64,000 nt of DNA from Aurifilum marmelostoma (lineage: Eukaryota; Ascomycota; Sordariomycetes; Diaporthales; Cryphonectriaceae): assembly GCA_027559495.1 (NCBI GenBank), contig JAMXSV010000028.1, positions 744,001 through 808,000 of the forward strand, in the 5' to 3' direction. A program made the translations under genes and the position numbers. Shown here piece by piece: positions 11,396 through 22,598 of the stretch. The notes under the pieces are model-generated. The model ran no database searches. It saw only the letters and a program-made list of their open reading frames with translations, and was not told where the DNA came from. Positions within the stretch are counted from its first letter, which is position 1; each line of letters opens with the position of its first letter.

Positions 11396-12539
11396 TCAAC
11401 TTCCTAGCTCGGTATCATTGTCATTTTCTGAGAAAGAGCCTGACCGGCTAGGCAAAGCACTGAGGTGGAGCCGAGAACCACTTCTTGGAACAAACTCTGC
11501 CGATGTCCTCTCTGCGTGCGCTTCCTGAGCGTTTTCTCCCAAGCTGTCCTTAGAATCCAATCCTTCTTCCATCAATCCCACAATCGTGCTAGACCGTGAC
11601 ACAGATATTGCAGACGAGGTGGGCCTTTCTGACGATATCGAATCTGGCTGCTTTCTGAAACCCGGCCGTGATGCAGAGGGTGGGGGCGCCAAACGCGTCG
11701 GAAACATGTCAGTGAAATCCTGAGATGCGTGCTGCGACTGTATACAGACATCAGAGGCTCTGATCTCGTCCAGTCTCCTCTGTATATGGCTTGAAGGTGG
11801 TATCACAATCGTGGCTGATGATATTGTATCCCGCCAGGAGGAATGGCTCACACGTGGCTGGTGCTCGTCAAGCTTGTTGCCGGCCTCGACTCCGTAGGAT
11901 CTCTCGAGGGTGTCGAAATCATCTGTGCATGTGTCTGATGATTTTGCCGACCTAGATTTTTTCAACCGAGACTTAAGGCCCGGGAGAAGAAGGAATCTTC
12001 GAGGATTATGTCCGCGCTTCAATAGGATGCTGGTAACTCCCAAAAGAGCGAGCACTAGAGACAAAACACCGACTGAAAAAACTTTAGAATCATGACACAG
12101 AGATGGTGGGAGTGTTATTAGAAGTCTTACATGCAATTCCTGCTTGGACTCCCGTAGAGAGTCCAGATGATATTGCGTGTGATGTGGATGTTGATAATGA
12201 TGCCGTGATGGCACTTGTAGATACTATTAGAGACGCTGGGGTCCGTGGGGCTGTTGGAGAAGCCATTGGTGTCATTGATTCGATGCTCGAACTTGACCTT
12301 GAGGTGGCTGTTGGTGATGCTGATGACACGGTGGAAATCCCCAATGATGATTGGGACGAGGATGATGTCTTGATTATTTGTTGAGCTGACTTTGACGAGG
12401 TCATGGTAACCAGGCTCGTTGGCACTGCGGGGAAGATGACCATTGTGGAAGTCATATATGTATTTCTGATATTTGGAATCGCAGCGTTTGAAATGTCCGA
12501 GGATTTGGTCTTGCTTTCATATTCATATTCGACTGACAA
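11396..12539 (-). CDS. Ser/Thr-rich single-pass membrane protein (wall-sensor-like architecture)
   Basis: Two minus-strand exons, about 12131-12539 and 11396-12072, join through a 58 nt GTAAGA-TTCAG intron to give GVQAGIAFGVLSLVLALLG in frame. The upstream exon is about 60% Ser/Thr/Ala/Pro, typical of an O-mannosylated extracellular stalk. One hydrophobic helix follows (FGVLSLVLALLGVTSILL), then a basic stop-transfer patch (KRGHNPRRF, KSRLKKSRS) and a roughly 220-residue polar, Ser-rich cytoplasmic tail. This is the layout of Mid2/Wsc-like sensors, but no WSC or other Cys domain is visible. The true start is not resolved: the frame at 12539 opens without ATG, so a 5' exon with a signal peptide probably lies between 12540 and about 12950. 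Confidence 0.6.
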
Positions 12540-14298
12540 ACTATCAGTCTCCGTAATTTGCCAACTTAGAAGAGTATCGACATACCATGACCATTGATCT
12601 TCTCATCCCTCCTTTCACCAATACTCCTACCACCTAGCCTGTTTCCACGAGCTGGTGGCTCTGCTTGAAACCTTTTCCGAGTCGAACTCGTCTTGTGGCC
12701 GACCATTGTGGATGCAATTTCTAAGGAAGCCATGGAATATAAAAATGATTATGACTGAACCCAGTGTAGGAAATGTCACTGTTAAGTGTTGTCTCAAATC
12801 ACATTGGTAAGGGGGTTGGGAAAAGAGAAGAAGAAGGAAGTAGAGGCCTAGTGGTCGTGTGCTCCGTGTCTTCAGGCATGAGTGAAAGGCCGCCGTGTTG
12901 TTGCAAAAAGCTCCCGGAAGCAAGGCATGCATACTAAGCACCCCATCTGCCTTTCTTGACCTTAGATCAGACTGTCAGGTGGGCTCGCTCCTCTGGCATG
13001 CGCTGCCGAGTCTCTTGGGCGTACCACCATCCCACTTTCTGCTGCCCACCCAGGCTTTGCCTTAAGGTTTTGATCACGGACTTCACGGCCTCTATCAGCC
13101 CGTGATATTGGATGAAAACTTTGGGTGAAACCATGAAAAGTATTGCTGAAAAATCGGGTGAACGACCAATCGGCCGTCATCTCGATTTCGAGTGAAGTGC
13201 GGCCGGACGACGATGCTGGGCTAAGCATAGGATGACAATCCTATTAGGACGAAAAAAAAAAAAACAGTGAGAGATGTCCGAAGGTTATCACAGTCTATTC
13301 TTCTATCAATAACCTTTTCCTGCAAGATCCAATCGATACAAAACCGGCTTGAAGTCTTTGCTCGGCAGCAAGACCTCCCAGGCGGCGAGCTACCCCTAAA
13401 CATTTCGGCCTCGGCGCGAAGTGATACAAATTGAGCTTCCCTTTTGGGTTCCACCAAGTGGCGGCGACTAACACGCACCCCGACCGACGCATCGATTGTG
13501 AAACTTGGGGGCGAGTCCACACAAGTGCACCAAACGTCCATCAGTGGTCGTCAGTATCCAAATGGAGAATTTTGGTGTCCCACGAGCCGCCGCTGTGACG
13601 AGTTAACGTCCTTTGACGGACGGGGTGTGTTGTTAGGGGTGGGAATGAGGGGTGCTTCAGGGGCTGTGTGGCTGTTAGTTACTACACCTCTACCCAGTGG
13701 ATGTTGACGATCAAATCTCACGACCACCTGAACGACCGCCTTCATGAACCTGTTGTACAGTATAATCCTCCTGAAGTTTCAATGTACTTTGCTCAAGCAG
13801 ACAGCCCGAAGTGTCTTGTATTTCATGCGATAAATATTGCCGTGGGGAAAAAAGAAAATGTGGAATCGTCATTGGAGCACACGCGACATCACAATATGCG
13901 TGGATGGCGCTTTCGCAGAGGCATATAGGACGAACCCGAGACAGATGTGGGCATTGCCACATCTTGCTGTAGACCGGCCCCCCAAAAGGCCCTCGGGATG
14001 TTTGTCCTCCGGATTCATCAGGACCTGGCTACATTGGCGGAAGGCTTGGAAAGAGTTGTTGTGCGGTGGTTTGTAGGGTCCGTGACGCCGGCAATGTTCA
14101 ATCTCACCTGCCGAGGAAAGATGGACCAAGGGCAATATCCGCGCAGGATCGATCATGAATCATCTGGTATGCCATTTGTTGACTTTTGTGTCCTGACCCT
14201 TTCCCTGGATATTGTTACAGTACGAAAAGAGGATATCTTCTCCGCCATCCGTGCTCTTTTCTCCAACGCACCTATCGGCCCCGCCTTATATTGCCCTT
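12540..14298. other. Gene-poor gap, may hold the 5' exon of the Ser/Thr-rich protein
   Basis: Open in-frame sequence (WSWYVDTLLSW) continues upstream of 12539 to about 12600, so part of the membrane-protein gene may extend here. A run of 13 A lies at 13252-13264. Several frames of 80-120 codons on both strands have no recognisable content. Confidence 0.4.
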
Positions 14299-15926
14299 TT
14301 ACCTCGCTTTGGATGTAATCTTGAGCTCCACGCCGCCAATGATGTAAGCGGCGATAAACGTAGCGACCATGCTGCCAAAGATAACCAGAGGCTTGCGGAT
14401 GCTAATCAGGAAAGGAACGTCATACGACACAATCAGCTTGCGGTCGCGGAAGTCGTCCACCAGGTTGCGTGCTTTGACGACCAGGGCGGTGCGGCCGATA
14501 GTGTCCAGGTATGTCTTGTGAATCTCGATATCGGCGCTGGTGATGGCAGACTCCGGGATATCGGCGTAGTACTTGATGTTTCTGTGCACACACAAGAGTT
14601 AGATGCTATCCTACAGAACAAAAAGTTGACTGGATCAGACTTACTCGGCGCCTTCAGGCAAGATGACGCGAACCACAGTGTTCTCGTACTCGACGCCCTC
14701 AGGCTGCTTAGGACCCTCGAGGAATGGGACATTGAGAACATAACCTCCGGTAGTGGCTTTGCGCAGGAAGTTCTTGGCATCCGCGTTCCAGCCAATGGTG
14801 AAGGGGTACTTCCAGCCGCCGAAGATGGGGTACCGAGGCTTGGTCTGCAGGAGAGCCTCGTTCTTGCCAGTCCGGAATCGTGAGGTTGAGATGTTGCCAA
14901 TTATATCATAGTAGTATGCGTCGGCGCTGCTCGCTGGGAGGGGAAAGTTGAGCTCCTTGAGCGCAAAGGTGTTTGGGTTGTAGTACTGCGACTGCTGCCA
15001 CTTGACGCGGCTGAAGAGCGACGACAGGTTGGCGCCGCGGTGGTACATGGTGTAGCGCTCCTCGAAGGCGATGTTCCCACCCCAGTGGCTCACCTCGACG
15101 TCGCGCTCTAGATTCGTGACGTGGAGGACCGGCTTGGTGAACTCGAATCGAACCGTCGCAGGCTGCTCGGCGCCCGCAGGCTTCTCGTCGTAGGGGCCGT
15201 AAGTCAACTTGGTGCCCGACTTGGTGGGGAACTCGGCCACATCACCGCTTCCGGGGACCTTGGTGTAGTCGGGAATGTTGGAAGAGGCCGCCTTGACCTC
15301 GGTCTTTTGTTTGGAGGTCGTGTAGGCAGATGGGCAGTACGCCGAGAAGGAGTAAACAAGGAACTGAGGATCATCCTGGGAGACGGTCGCGGGAAGAGGC
15401 CTGTATGCATCGGTGTAGTAGTAGCTAATGGAGAGAGTCTGCTCCTCTCCTGCCTTCAGAGGCACTGGGAGCTTGATCCGGTAGTACTGGACGGTGCTGT
15501 GTGTTTCGTGTATCCGCATTAGCTTCTCTCGGTGTCCTCGCATTGGGAGGCGTAGCAGGATAGAACAGCTTACCTCTCTGGGTCGAACTCGACAGCCTCT
15601 ACCGCAAATGGTCCTGCATCTGCGTTCTTCTTGTCCTTGACCTCCAGGCCGCCCACCCTGGACATCTGATCCGGGGTGAAGGGGAGGAAGTACTCATCCT
15701 GAGGCTCCTTTGCTATGTTCTCGATCTTGGTGTTGATGACCTCCTTGGCGTAGTTCTTCTCAAGGGTGATGATATGTACCAAATTGGCATTTTTAAAGAC
15801 CTGAGGAGGCTTGAAGGTAGCAGGCAGCGCGATCTTGGACGTCTGGGTAGATTCGAAGGATGTTGTTGCTGAGACTGCCGAGGACAGGCACGAGATGAGT
15901 GCCGGCAGCAGCGCTGCGAACTTCAT
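14299..15926 (-). CDS. OST1: Oligosaccharyltransferase subunit 1 (ribophorin I, OST1)
   Basis: Three minus-strand exons (15574-15926, 14645-15496, 14299-14581) give 495 residues, close to the yeast length. Residues 1-20 are a clear signal peptide (MKFAALLPALISCLSSAVSA). The lumenal part carries ribophorin I features: EYFLPFTPDQ, STVQYYRIKLPVPL, VLHVTNLERDVEVSHWGGN, KWQQSQYYNPNTF, PRYPIFGGWKYPFTIGW. One membrane helix near the C-terminus (LVIFGSMVATFIAAYIIGG) ends with a short basic tail, as expected for a type I ER protein. The protein is a non-catalytic subunit of the complex that transfers the dolichol-linked glycan to Asn-X-Ser/Thr in the ER lumen. Introns are 77 and 63 nt with GTAAGC/GTAAGT donors and CAG acceptors. 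It is transcribed divergently from hexokinase. Confidence 0.96.
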
Positions 15927-17295
15927 CTTGGCAGAGGAGTGGAAGGGTGCGTTTGTACGATGACGCAGCCCGAGAAGGAAAACCAGAACAACGCAAAATG
16001 GACAAGAGGGAAAGGAAGTGAAGGTGATGAGACTAATTGGTCATTGGTCGCTGTCTGTTGTTGAGGACTTCAAGAGTCAAACACCTTGGTTTTCTTAGAA
16101 TTCGTCCTTTCACCTGCAACAACATGGATCGCAAAGGACAGCTCGCTATTACGATACTGTGGTAGCTCCCCCAGAAAGATTACGTTGACCCTGTGCCAAG
16201 ACGGGAGCTAGGCCGTGTCGGGACCCTCTGATCGGTACGTATCTTTGCTGGGCTCTATGGGCCATGAGGATGTGGCTGATGCGCCACCACAGCCACATAT
16301 GACATGACCTGGAAAAATCAGAGCAAGGGTGGTGTCATGGTGGGGTTCTCTTCGACTCAGTCCAAATCAATTGAAGCGAGCATTTGAAGATGGTGGCATG
16401 GCGGGGTAGCCGAGCCCATTGCTGCCAGCGTGCTAGACTGTCCAGACTGCCTTGACACCACCTGACAATTGGTGATGTACTCAAGAAGGTGTCAGGCCAC
16501 CTGTAATAAGCCTAGGTCTGAGTCTTACCTAGGCTACCTCGGTCTAATATTTAATGTCGAGGGATCGAAGAAGGCAGTGAGCAGCCTATACTTACTTCAT
16601 GGGGTCTGTATTCTCATCTGGGCACTGGAAAGGACTGAAGATGTTACTGTCAGAGGGTATGACTACGCTCAGATCCACAATGCCCAAGAAGACACAACTT
16701 GATTCATATGTAGGATGCAAGGCAAAAGCTGAGAGCGAAGCCTGATGTCTTTTACCGAAAGGCATCTCCAGAGCTGCAGGTATGTATATGCCGCTGAGCT
16801 ATGACCCAAGCGCCACAGGTGACATCGGAGGGGCCACGCTCACCCTGCCCTGGGAAAGTATCCGGCGACTTCAAAAAAAAAAAAAAAGAAAGTAGCCTGA
16901 GAGCTCTGCTGGGACTGGTTGGGAAATTTAGATCCCCAACCCCAAGAATCGGGTATTTTTTTCCTCATCATCTAAATCCCCTCAACTTCGTTTGCTACTG
17001 TCTTGCCTTGTGTGAATCCAGTCCCCGTCTTGAACCTTAAGTAAGGATAGCTTGGTGCCCTTGGGGACCCACTCTGATCGCCGCGCCGCCTCGAGTTGGC
17101 ACTGAGCTCATCTTCTCATCTTCCCAGCCGTCGTCGACCTGACTCTCATTACTATCCACCCTCAACCACAACCTCCATCCTGTCCAACCTCACAGTCAAA
17201 GACTTGATACTCATCGGCATCATTGGGTTTTCATTGACTTGTCTTATCTACTGACCTAATTACATCCCTTACTCCAGTCCAAACAAGCAGTCAAG
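15927..17295. other. Divergent promoter region between OST1 and hexokinase
   Basis: No gene is seen. The region holds a run of 15 A (16873-16887). From about 17090 to 17290 lies a C/T-rich stretch typical of the 5' leader of a highly expressed fungal gene, immediately before the hexokinase ATG. Confidence 0.5.
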
Positions 17296-20049
17296 ATGGT
17301 CGGCTTGGGCCCAAAGAAGCCACCCTCGCGCAAGGGAACAGGCAAGTGTTGCGCTCTTCTCTGCCCAACTGCTATCCACTCGCACCACCATGGTCTTGCG
17401 TTTCTTTTGTGGCCTATGAATGTCTACACCCGCTATCATTCTAGTCAACCAGAGACCAGCGGGATCACCAGTGTCACAGCAAGCAGGAACAATGCAGACC
17501 AAGTGGCTGACAGCTCCTGCACCCCCCTCCTCCTTCCTCCCAACCCGGGCAACTCTTGGCTCTATAGTAGCTCCGAGATAGCCTCAAGGAGGCGACTCCC
17601 AGACAACAAACCTCGATATAATCATTACCAATACTATCACTTCCCTCTCCTATACACCTAAGAGACTCAACTGTTGTCATTCTCATATCATAAGCTTCCC
17701 CTACAGCACTGTCGTCATACCTCTATCCACCTATAAGCTTGGGTTTGCAACCTGGAGATTTCCGTGCCCAACCTACAAGTCTATCAAGTTGTGTGAACTC
17801 ACAATCAATTGCCTCTGCTTTGAAGTCCGACTTCACCCGGCCTATACCTGCTATTCGGCCCCAGGTGTTGGACCCCCACCACAAATATACTGCCCCTAGT
17901 TATTGGTCATCCTGAGCACTCCCTGTCTCTACTCTAAATCCCTGTCAACAACGAGATGCCACTTGACAGTTATATGCCTTGCCTCCACCCACATGACAAG
18001 GCTATCCCCCCCAAGACACTCTACGGTCATTCATTCCACCACCACAAACACTCCTTGGCAAGCAGCGAAAGTGCGTGTCAGCCTTAATCGTTGGCTTCTA
18101 GACCATTGGTTTTGGACATGGAACTTGGTGCTTCTCATTGCACAGTCTTGCTAACCCGGAGAACGCGAATCTAGGCTCTTTCGCCGAGATACCCAAGGAT
18201 CTGTTGGCAGAGATCAAGGCACTCGAGGAGATGCTTACTGTCCCTACGGCGAAGCTGAAGCAGATCACTGATCACTTTGTCAAGGAGCTGGAGAAGGGTA
18301 TGTTCCTAGCTGCATCGGCATCTAGAAAAGCTCACCATACACACCTAAACTAACAGGTGAATGCAGGCCTCAGCGTCGAGGGTGGCAGTATTGTACGTCT
18401 CGATTTCTATCCAGATACCGCTTGAGCGTTGAAAAGGTGGGCTGACGTTGAAAACAAGCCCATGAACCCAACCTGGGTCATGTCGTTCCCTGATGGATAT
18501 GAGACTGGCACGTTCCTGGCTCTGGATATGGGTGGCACCAACCTGCGTGTGTGCGAGATCACCCTGACGGATGCCAAATCCGAATTCGACATCATCCAGT
18601 CCAAGTACCGCATGCCCGAGGAGCTCAAGACTGGCTCCTCCGAGGAGCTCTGGGAGTACATTGCCGACTGCCTGTTCCAGTTCATCGAGACCCACCACGG
18701 CACCACCAACCTGGAAGCACTTCCCTTGGGTTTCACCTTCTCTTACCCCGCAACTCAGAACTACATCGACGAGGGTATTCTGCAGCGCTGGACCAAGGGC
18801 TTTGACATCGATGGTGTTGAGGGCAAGAACGTTGTCCCCATGTTTGAGGCTGCTCTGGCCGCCCGGGTAAGGGTCTATGAACATGTCGTGCCACGTTATA
18901 GATGCTAACGTGATTGATAGGGAGTTCCCATCAAGCTCTCCGCCCTGATCAATGACACCACCGGTACCCTGATCGCCTCTGCCTACACTGACACTAAGAT
19001 GAAGATTGGCTGCATCTTTGGTACCGGTTGCAACGCTGCCTATATGGAGGACCTTGGCTCTATCCCCAAGCTTGCCCACATGAACCTGCCTCCCGATACC
19101 CCCATGGCCATCAACTGCGAGTGGGGTGCCTTTGACAATGAGCACAAGGTTCTGCCTCGCACCAAGTACGATATCATCATCGACAAGGATTCTCCCCGAC
19201 CCGGTCAGCAGGCCTTTGAGAAGATGATCGCCGGTCTGTATCTGGGCGAGATCTTCCGCCTGATCATGGTCGACCTTCACGACAACCACGAGTCCCATCT
19301 CTTTGCCGGCCAGGATATCGCGAAGCTGCGCAAGCCGTACAGTCTGGACTCGTCCTTCCTATCCGCCATTGAAGAGTACGCCTGCCGCGCCAAGAGGCGC
19401 TTTTCTTCTGTCTCAGAGTCTTGCAACTGTTCCGAGCTTTTCATGAGCGATTGTTCGGAGAACGATGTAGCTTCATCGGTTGTCTCGCGCTCTTCATCTC
19501 CTCAACTGATTCCCAGTCATGTATCCGGCTCTGAAGCCGAAATATTTTCTTCTGCGTTTGTTTTTCTTCTGGTGATACTATTTTCCCTGCTACAGGGCAG
19601 ACGGCTGACGAACATGCGCCTCTAGTGACCCCTTTGAGAACCTTCAGGAGACGTTCGACCTCTTCCTGGATAAGCTCGACCTCAAGCCCAACCCGTCCGA
19701 GCTGGAGCTCATCCGCAAGACGGCGGAGCTCATCGGGACCCGGGCCGCCCGCCTCTCGGCATGCGGTGTCGCCGCTATTTGCAAGAAGAAGAACTACGAC
19801 AGTGCGCACGTCGGCGCTGACGGCTCCGTCTTCAACAAGTACCCCCACTTCAAGAAGCGCGGTGCCCAGGCTCTTCGCGAGATCCTGGACTGGGCCCCCA
19901 AGGCCAACCGTCGCGATGAGGATCCCGTCGAGATTCTTGCCGCCGAGGATGGTTCTGGTGTAGGTGCCGCACTCATCGCGGCACTCACGCTGAAGCGGGT
20001 CAAGCAGGGCAATATGGCGGGCATTCTGCACCCGGAGAACTTTTCGTAG
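17296..20049 (+). CDS. hxk1: Hexokinase
   Basis: Six exons (17296-17341, 18175-18297, 18367-18392, 18459-18866, 18921-19375, 19626-20049) give 493 residues. The start MVGLGPKKPPSRKG matches the N-terminus of yeast HXK1/HXK2. Core motifs follow: LALDMGGTNLRV (phosphate binding), LGFTFSYPATQ (sugar binding), LQRWTKGFDI, INDTTGTLIASAYTD (catalytic Asp), GTGCNAAY, NCEWGAFDNEH, SPRPGQQAFEKM, IEDDPFENL and AEDGSGVGAAL. The enzyme phosphorylates glucose and fructose with ATP and, in fungi, also affects glucose repression. The first intron (17342-18174) is 833 nt and begins with GC rather than GT (AG|GCAAGT). The fifth is 250 nt and starts GTACGC. The downstream frame is intact. The coding strand is G/C-rich in third positions compared with the flanking introns. 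Confidence 0.96.
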
Positions 20050-20288
20050 ACGGGATTGATCACTCGATCACCTGGCATTGTCTTCTTTACTGGATAGGCC
20101 TGGCCTGCATCTTTTTGCACGCTCTCTTATTTTCTGGGATACGTCCGATGGTGACATCTGAAGGAATTGGTTCCGAAGAAGCCGGAACTTTTGACTTTTG
20201 GAGTAACATTGCGTTCTACAGAAGCACGAGGCCTGGGTATCAAGGATCGGGAGGTATGCCAAGCTGGCTGGATCGACCAACATCGTTC

Positions 20289-21771
20289 TCAGCCCAAAAA
20301 GGTGCAGATCGGGAGGCGGTATTCTTGAGATAAGAGTTGGGTTAGACCTTGTTGATAGAAACACCAAAAAAAGAAATACAAAACAAAGAGGATTCTGCAT
20401 GGGATATATCTTACTGTCCAGTGTCCAATATCTCCTCTTGACACCCTCCCACTCGCCCTTCCCGGCCTCGTCCAACCCTTGGAGATTCACGTCGATCTCC
20501 TGCCAATCCACGTCCAAACCTGCATCCGTGAGATGCAACTCAACCACCTTGGTGTAGACGTCGTAGCATATCCTCCTGTCCGCTCCCAGGCCATTGAAAA
20601 ACCCGAACACCCCATCTGCTTCGAGCAGGCCCGGGATGTACTCAGTAAAGAACTTCCTGAGCTGGCTGTAGTCCTCGCCAAAAGTATCAAAATACACGGC
20701 GTCGTAGATCTCGCCCCGCTCTAGTAATATGGGCACAATGTCCTGCCACCGGCCCCTGTGGACTTTGTATGCGCCCTCCTCGGGCCCGCTGGCTTCCCAC
20801 TTGGCACCAAATGCCGACTCTGGCTCGTAGAGGTGGGCCAGGACCTCGTCGTGCGCCTCGATAATGTGGTGTCTTGCGGGTTTCGTGTCCGCAAACATGC
20901 TGTCGATGATCCCCATTCCGAAGCCAATGTTCAGGATTTTCTTTCCGGGTGCACGCCCGGGAATCAGCGCATCCACGCTCCGCCGCATGATATCTGTCTC
21001 CCACGCCATCATCACGCCGTTCCCGTCGTCGTCGACAAGCTTTCCGTCCGAGTACGTGAGTTTCGACCGCAGGTACTTCTCGCTCTTGACCTCGCCTTCG
21101 GCACCATTCTCTGGCGGGCTGAACGTCGGCTCTGCCGGCTCTGCCACCTCGTCTTCTTGGGCGTTCATCTCCTCTTCTGCATCCATAAAATCCGCCGCCA
21201 GCTGATTCGCAGCTACCAGGTCGGGCGCGTTGTCGCCGTCCTCGAGATCAGGATTCATACCGGCAGTGTCGACCTCGACGTGTGCGGGCTCTTCGTCCTC
21301 GGCCATGTCCTCATCATCGGCCTCGGAGCCGGAGCTCAGCTCCTGGTAACCGTCGAGCAGGCCGAACAGCATCTCAGCACGCATGCCGGCCTCGACACAT
21401 TGTGTATAAAGGGCCGTCTGCCCCAGCCGGTACGCGACACATCCAGGGGTCTCGTTGTGGTCGTCCACGTCGTTCCAGATCCCGCCCCAGAGCAGAAGCT
21501 CGCTGACGGTGGCCTTGGCCTGCTCGAGGGCGGCGTCGTCAGAGGAGTTGCTCGTGGCAGGACCACACGACCGGATCGCGGCGTGTAGTGGCGTCTCGCC
21601 TGTCGTGGGGTCCTGGAGGCTCGCCTTGCCCGGCTCGTCGAGGAGTTTACTGACTGCAGCGACGTCGTGGTTCCATGCTGCTTGGAGGATTTCGGAGGTG
21701 GATGGGGGGCAGGAGGAGGTGATGCGTGCGGCTTGTGAGTCGTCGATGGGTTCAGAAGAGGACGAAGCCAT
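20289..21771 (-). CDS. RMT2: Protein arginine N-methyltransferase 2 (RMT2)
   Basis: The main exon 20415-21771 and a small last exon 20289-20323 (minus strand) give 463 residues. The N-terminus has an ankyrin-like unit (ILQAAWNHDVAAVSKLL, TGETPLHAAIRSCG). The middle is acidic linker. The C-terminal half is an S-adenosylmethionine methyltransferase: KKILNIGFGMGIIDSMF (motif I), HHIIEAHDEVL (motif post-I), YDAVYFDTFGEDY (motif II) and GVFGFFNGLGAD. Rmt2 proteins methylate the delta nitrogen of arginine, in yeast on ribosomal protein Rpl12. Without splicing the frame runs on for a meaningless 115 residues after RRYWTLD. A GTAAGA donor and CAAG acceptor (91 nt) instead join to YRLPICTFLG and a stop, matching the conserved C-terminus. 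It is convergent with hexokinase and divergent from VTC4. Confidence 0.93.
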
Positions 21772-22598
21772 GGCTGCAAGGCGGCCTCAGGTTGTATGTG
21801 GACCTGGTAAACTCAAGTTATCTAGCTGCTTCTTGCAGCCAAATACCACACTCTAGGAGCTCTCATGGCTCAGACAGTGGTCGCACGCGACAGGGAAAAA
21901 GCGATGCTCCAAATGCCCCTCCAAAATTTAATTGCCTGCCGCCTGGGAGCGCCCCAGATTGCATGTGTTAATTGAAAAGCTTCTGGGATGCCTGGTCACC
22001 AGCAGCTTTGCTCAATTGACCAATCATAAGCAATGATTGGCACAACGTGGGATGCTCTGGTGGGGAAATAGCAGGTCGAGGAGCAGGGGCTACAGTGGTG
22101 CACAGCACTGTACCATGCTAGTGTTGCGATTATGTCGTAGCGGGGTGGAGCTACTACGGATATTGTAACACAGTAGACTTGGGCCAGGCCTGCTGTTGAT
22201 GAAGATGTTTCCGTCGCCTGCCATCTTTTCCTGCTATCTCAGTACAAACTCAAAGGAATCTCTTCCTCCTCTTCATGTTTCAACACATCATCTGCATATC
22301 TTTTGGACCTTGAGGCTGTCAGCTTATTCTTTCCCTACTCTGGTAAGCTCTCCTTGTCTCATCCCACTGATGTCCTTCATTTCCCGACTCCAGCCTATCA
22401 TTGCCTTGGTGGGATCAGGCTCGTACACCCTCTCACTCATTCAAATGTCTCATGATAGTCAGTTCAAAGTCATTGCTGATTACTAGACTGAAGTCGCTCA
22501 AAAACTGGCATAATACCAGCCATTTACTCAACCTTCTCAACAGCAATCCAAACAACTCACGGCCAGCTTAGTGCATCAATCCGGCAGCCGTAGCCGTC
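21772..22598. other. Divergent promoter of RMT2 and VTC4
   Basis: No gene is seen. The region contains a symmetric CCAAT dyad with an adjoining AACGTG (listed separately) and a C/T-rich leader just before VTC4. Short frames around 22196-22486 have no recognisable content. Confidence 0.5.
22020..22049. promoter_or_regulatory. Inverted CCAAT dyad plus AACGTG element
   Basis: CCAATCAT at 22020-22027 and its exact reverse complement ATGATTGG at 22033-22040 flank a 5-base spacer. CCAAT is the core bound by the fungal CBC/Hap complex. AACGTG at 22044-22049 is the complement of CACGTT, a weaker form of the Pho4/NUC-1 class of site. It sits about 550 bases before VTC4, a gene that is phosphate-regulated in yeast. 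Binding is inferred from sequence only. Confidence 0.4.

Noticed and set aside
18345..19298. 317-codon minus-strand open frame
   Set aside because: Antisense shadow of hexokinase; no domain and it crosses the hexokinase introns.
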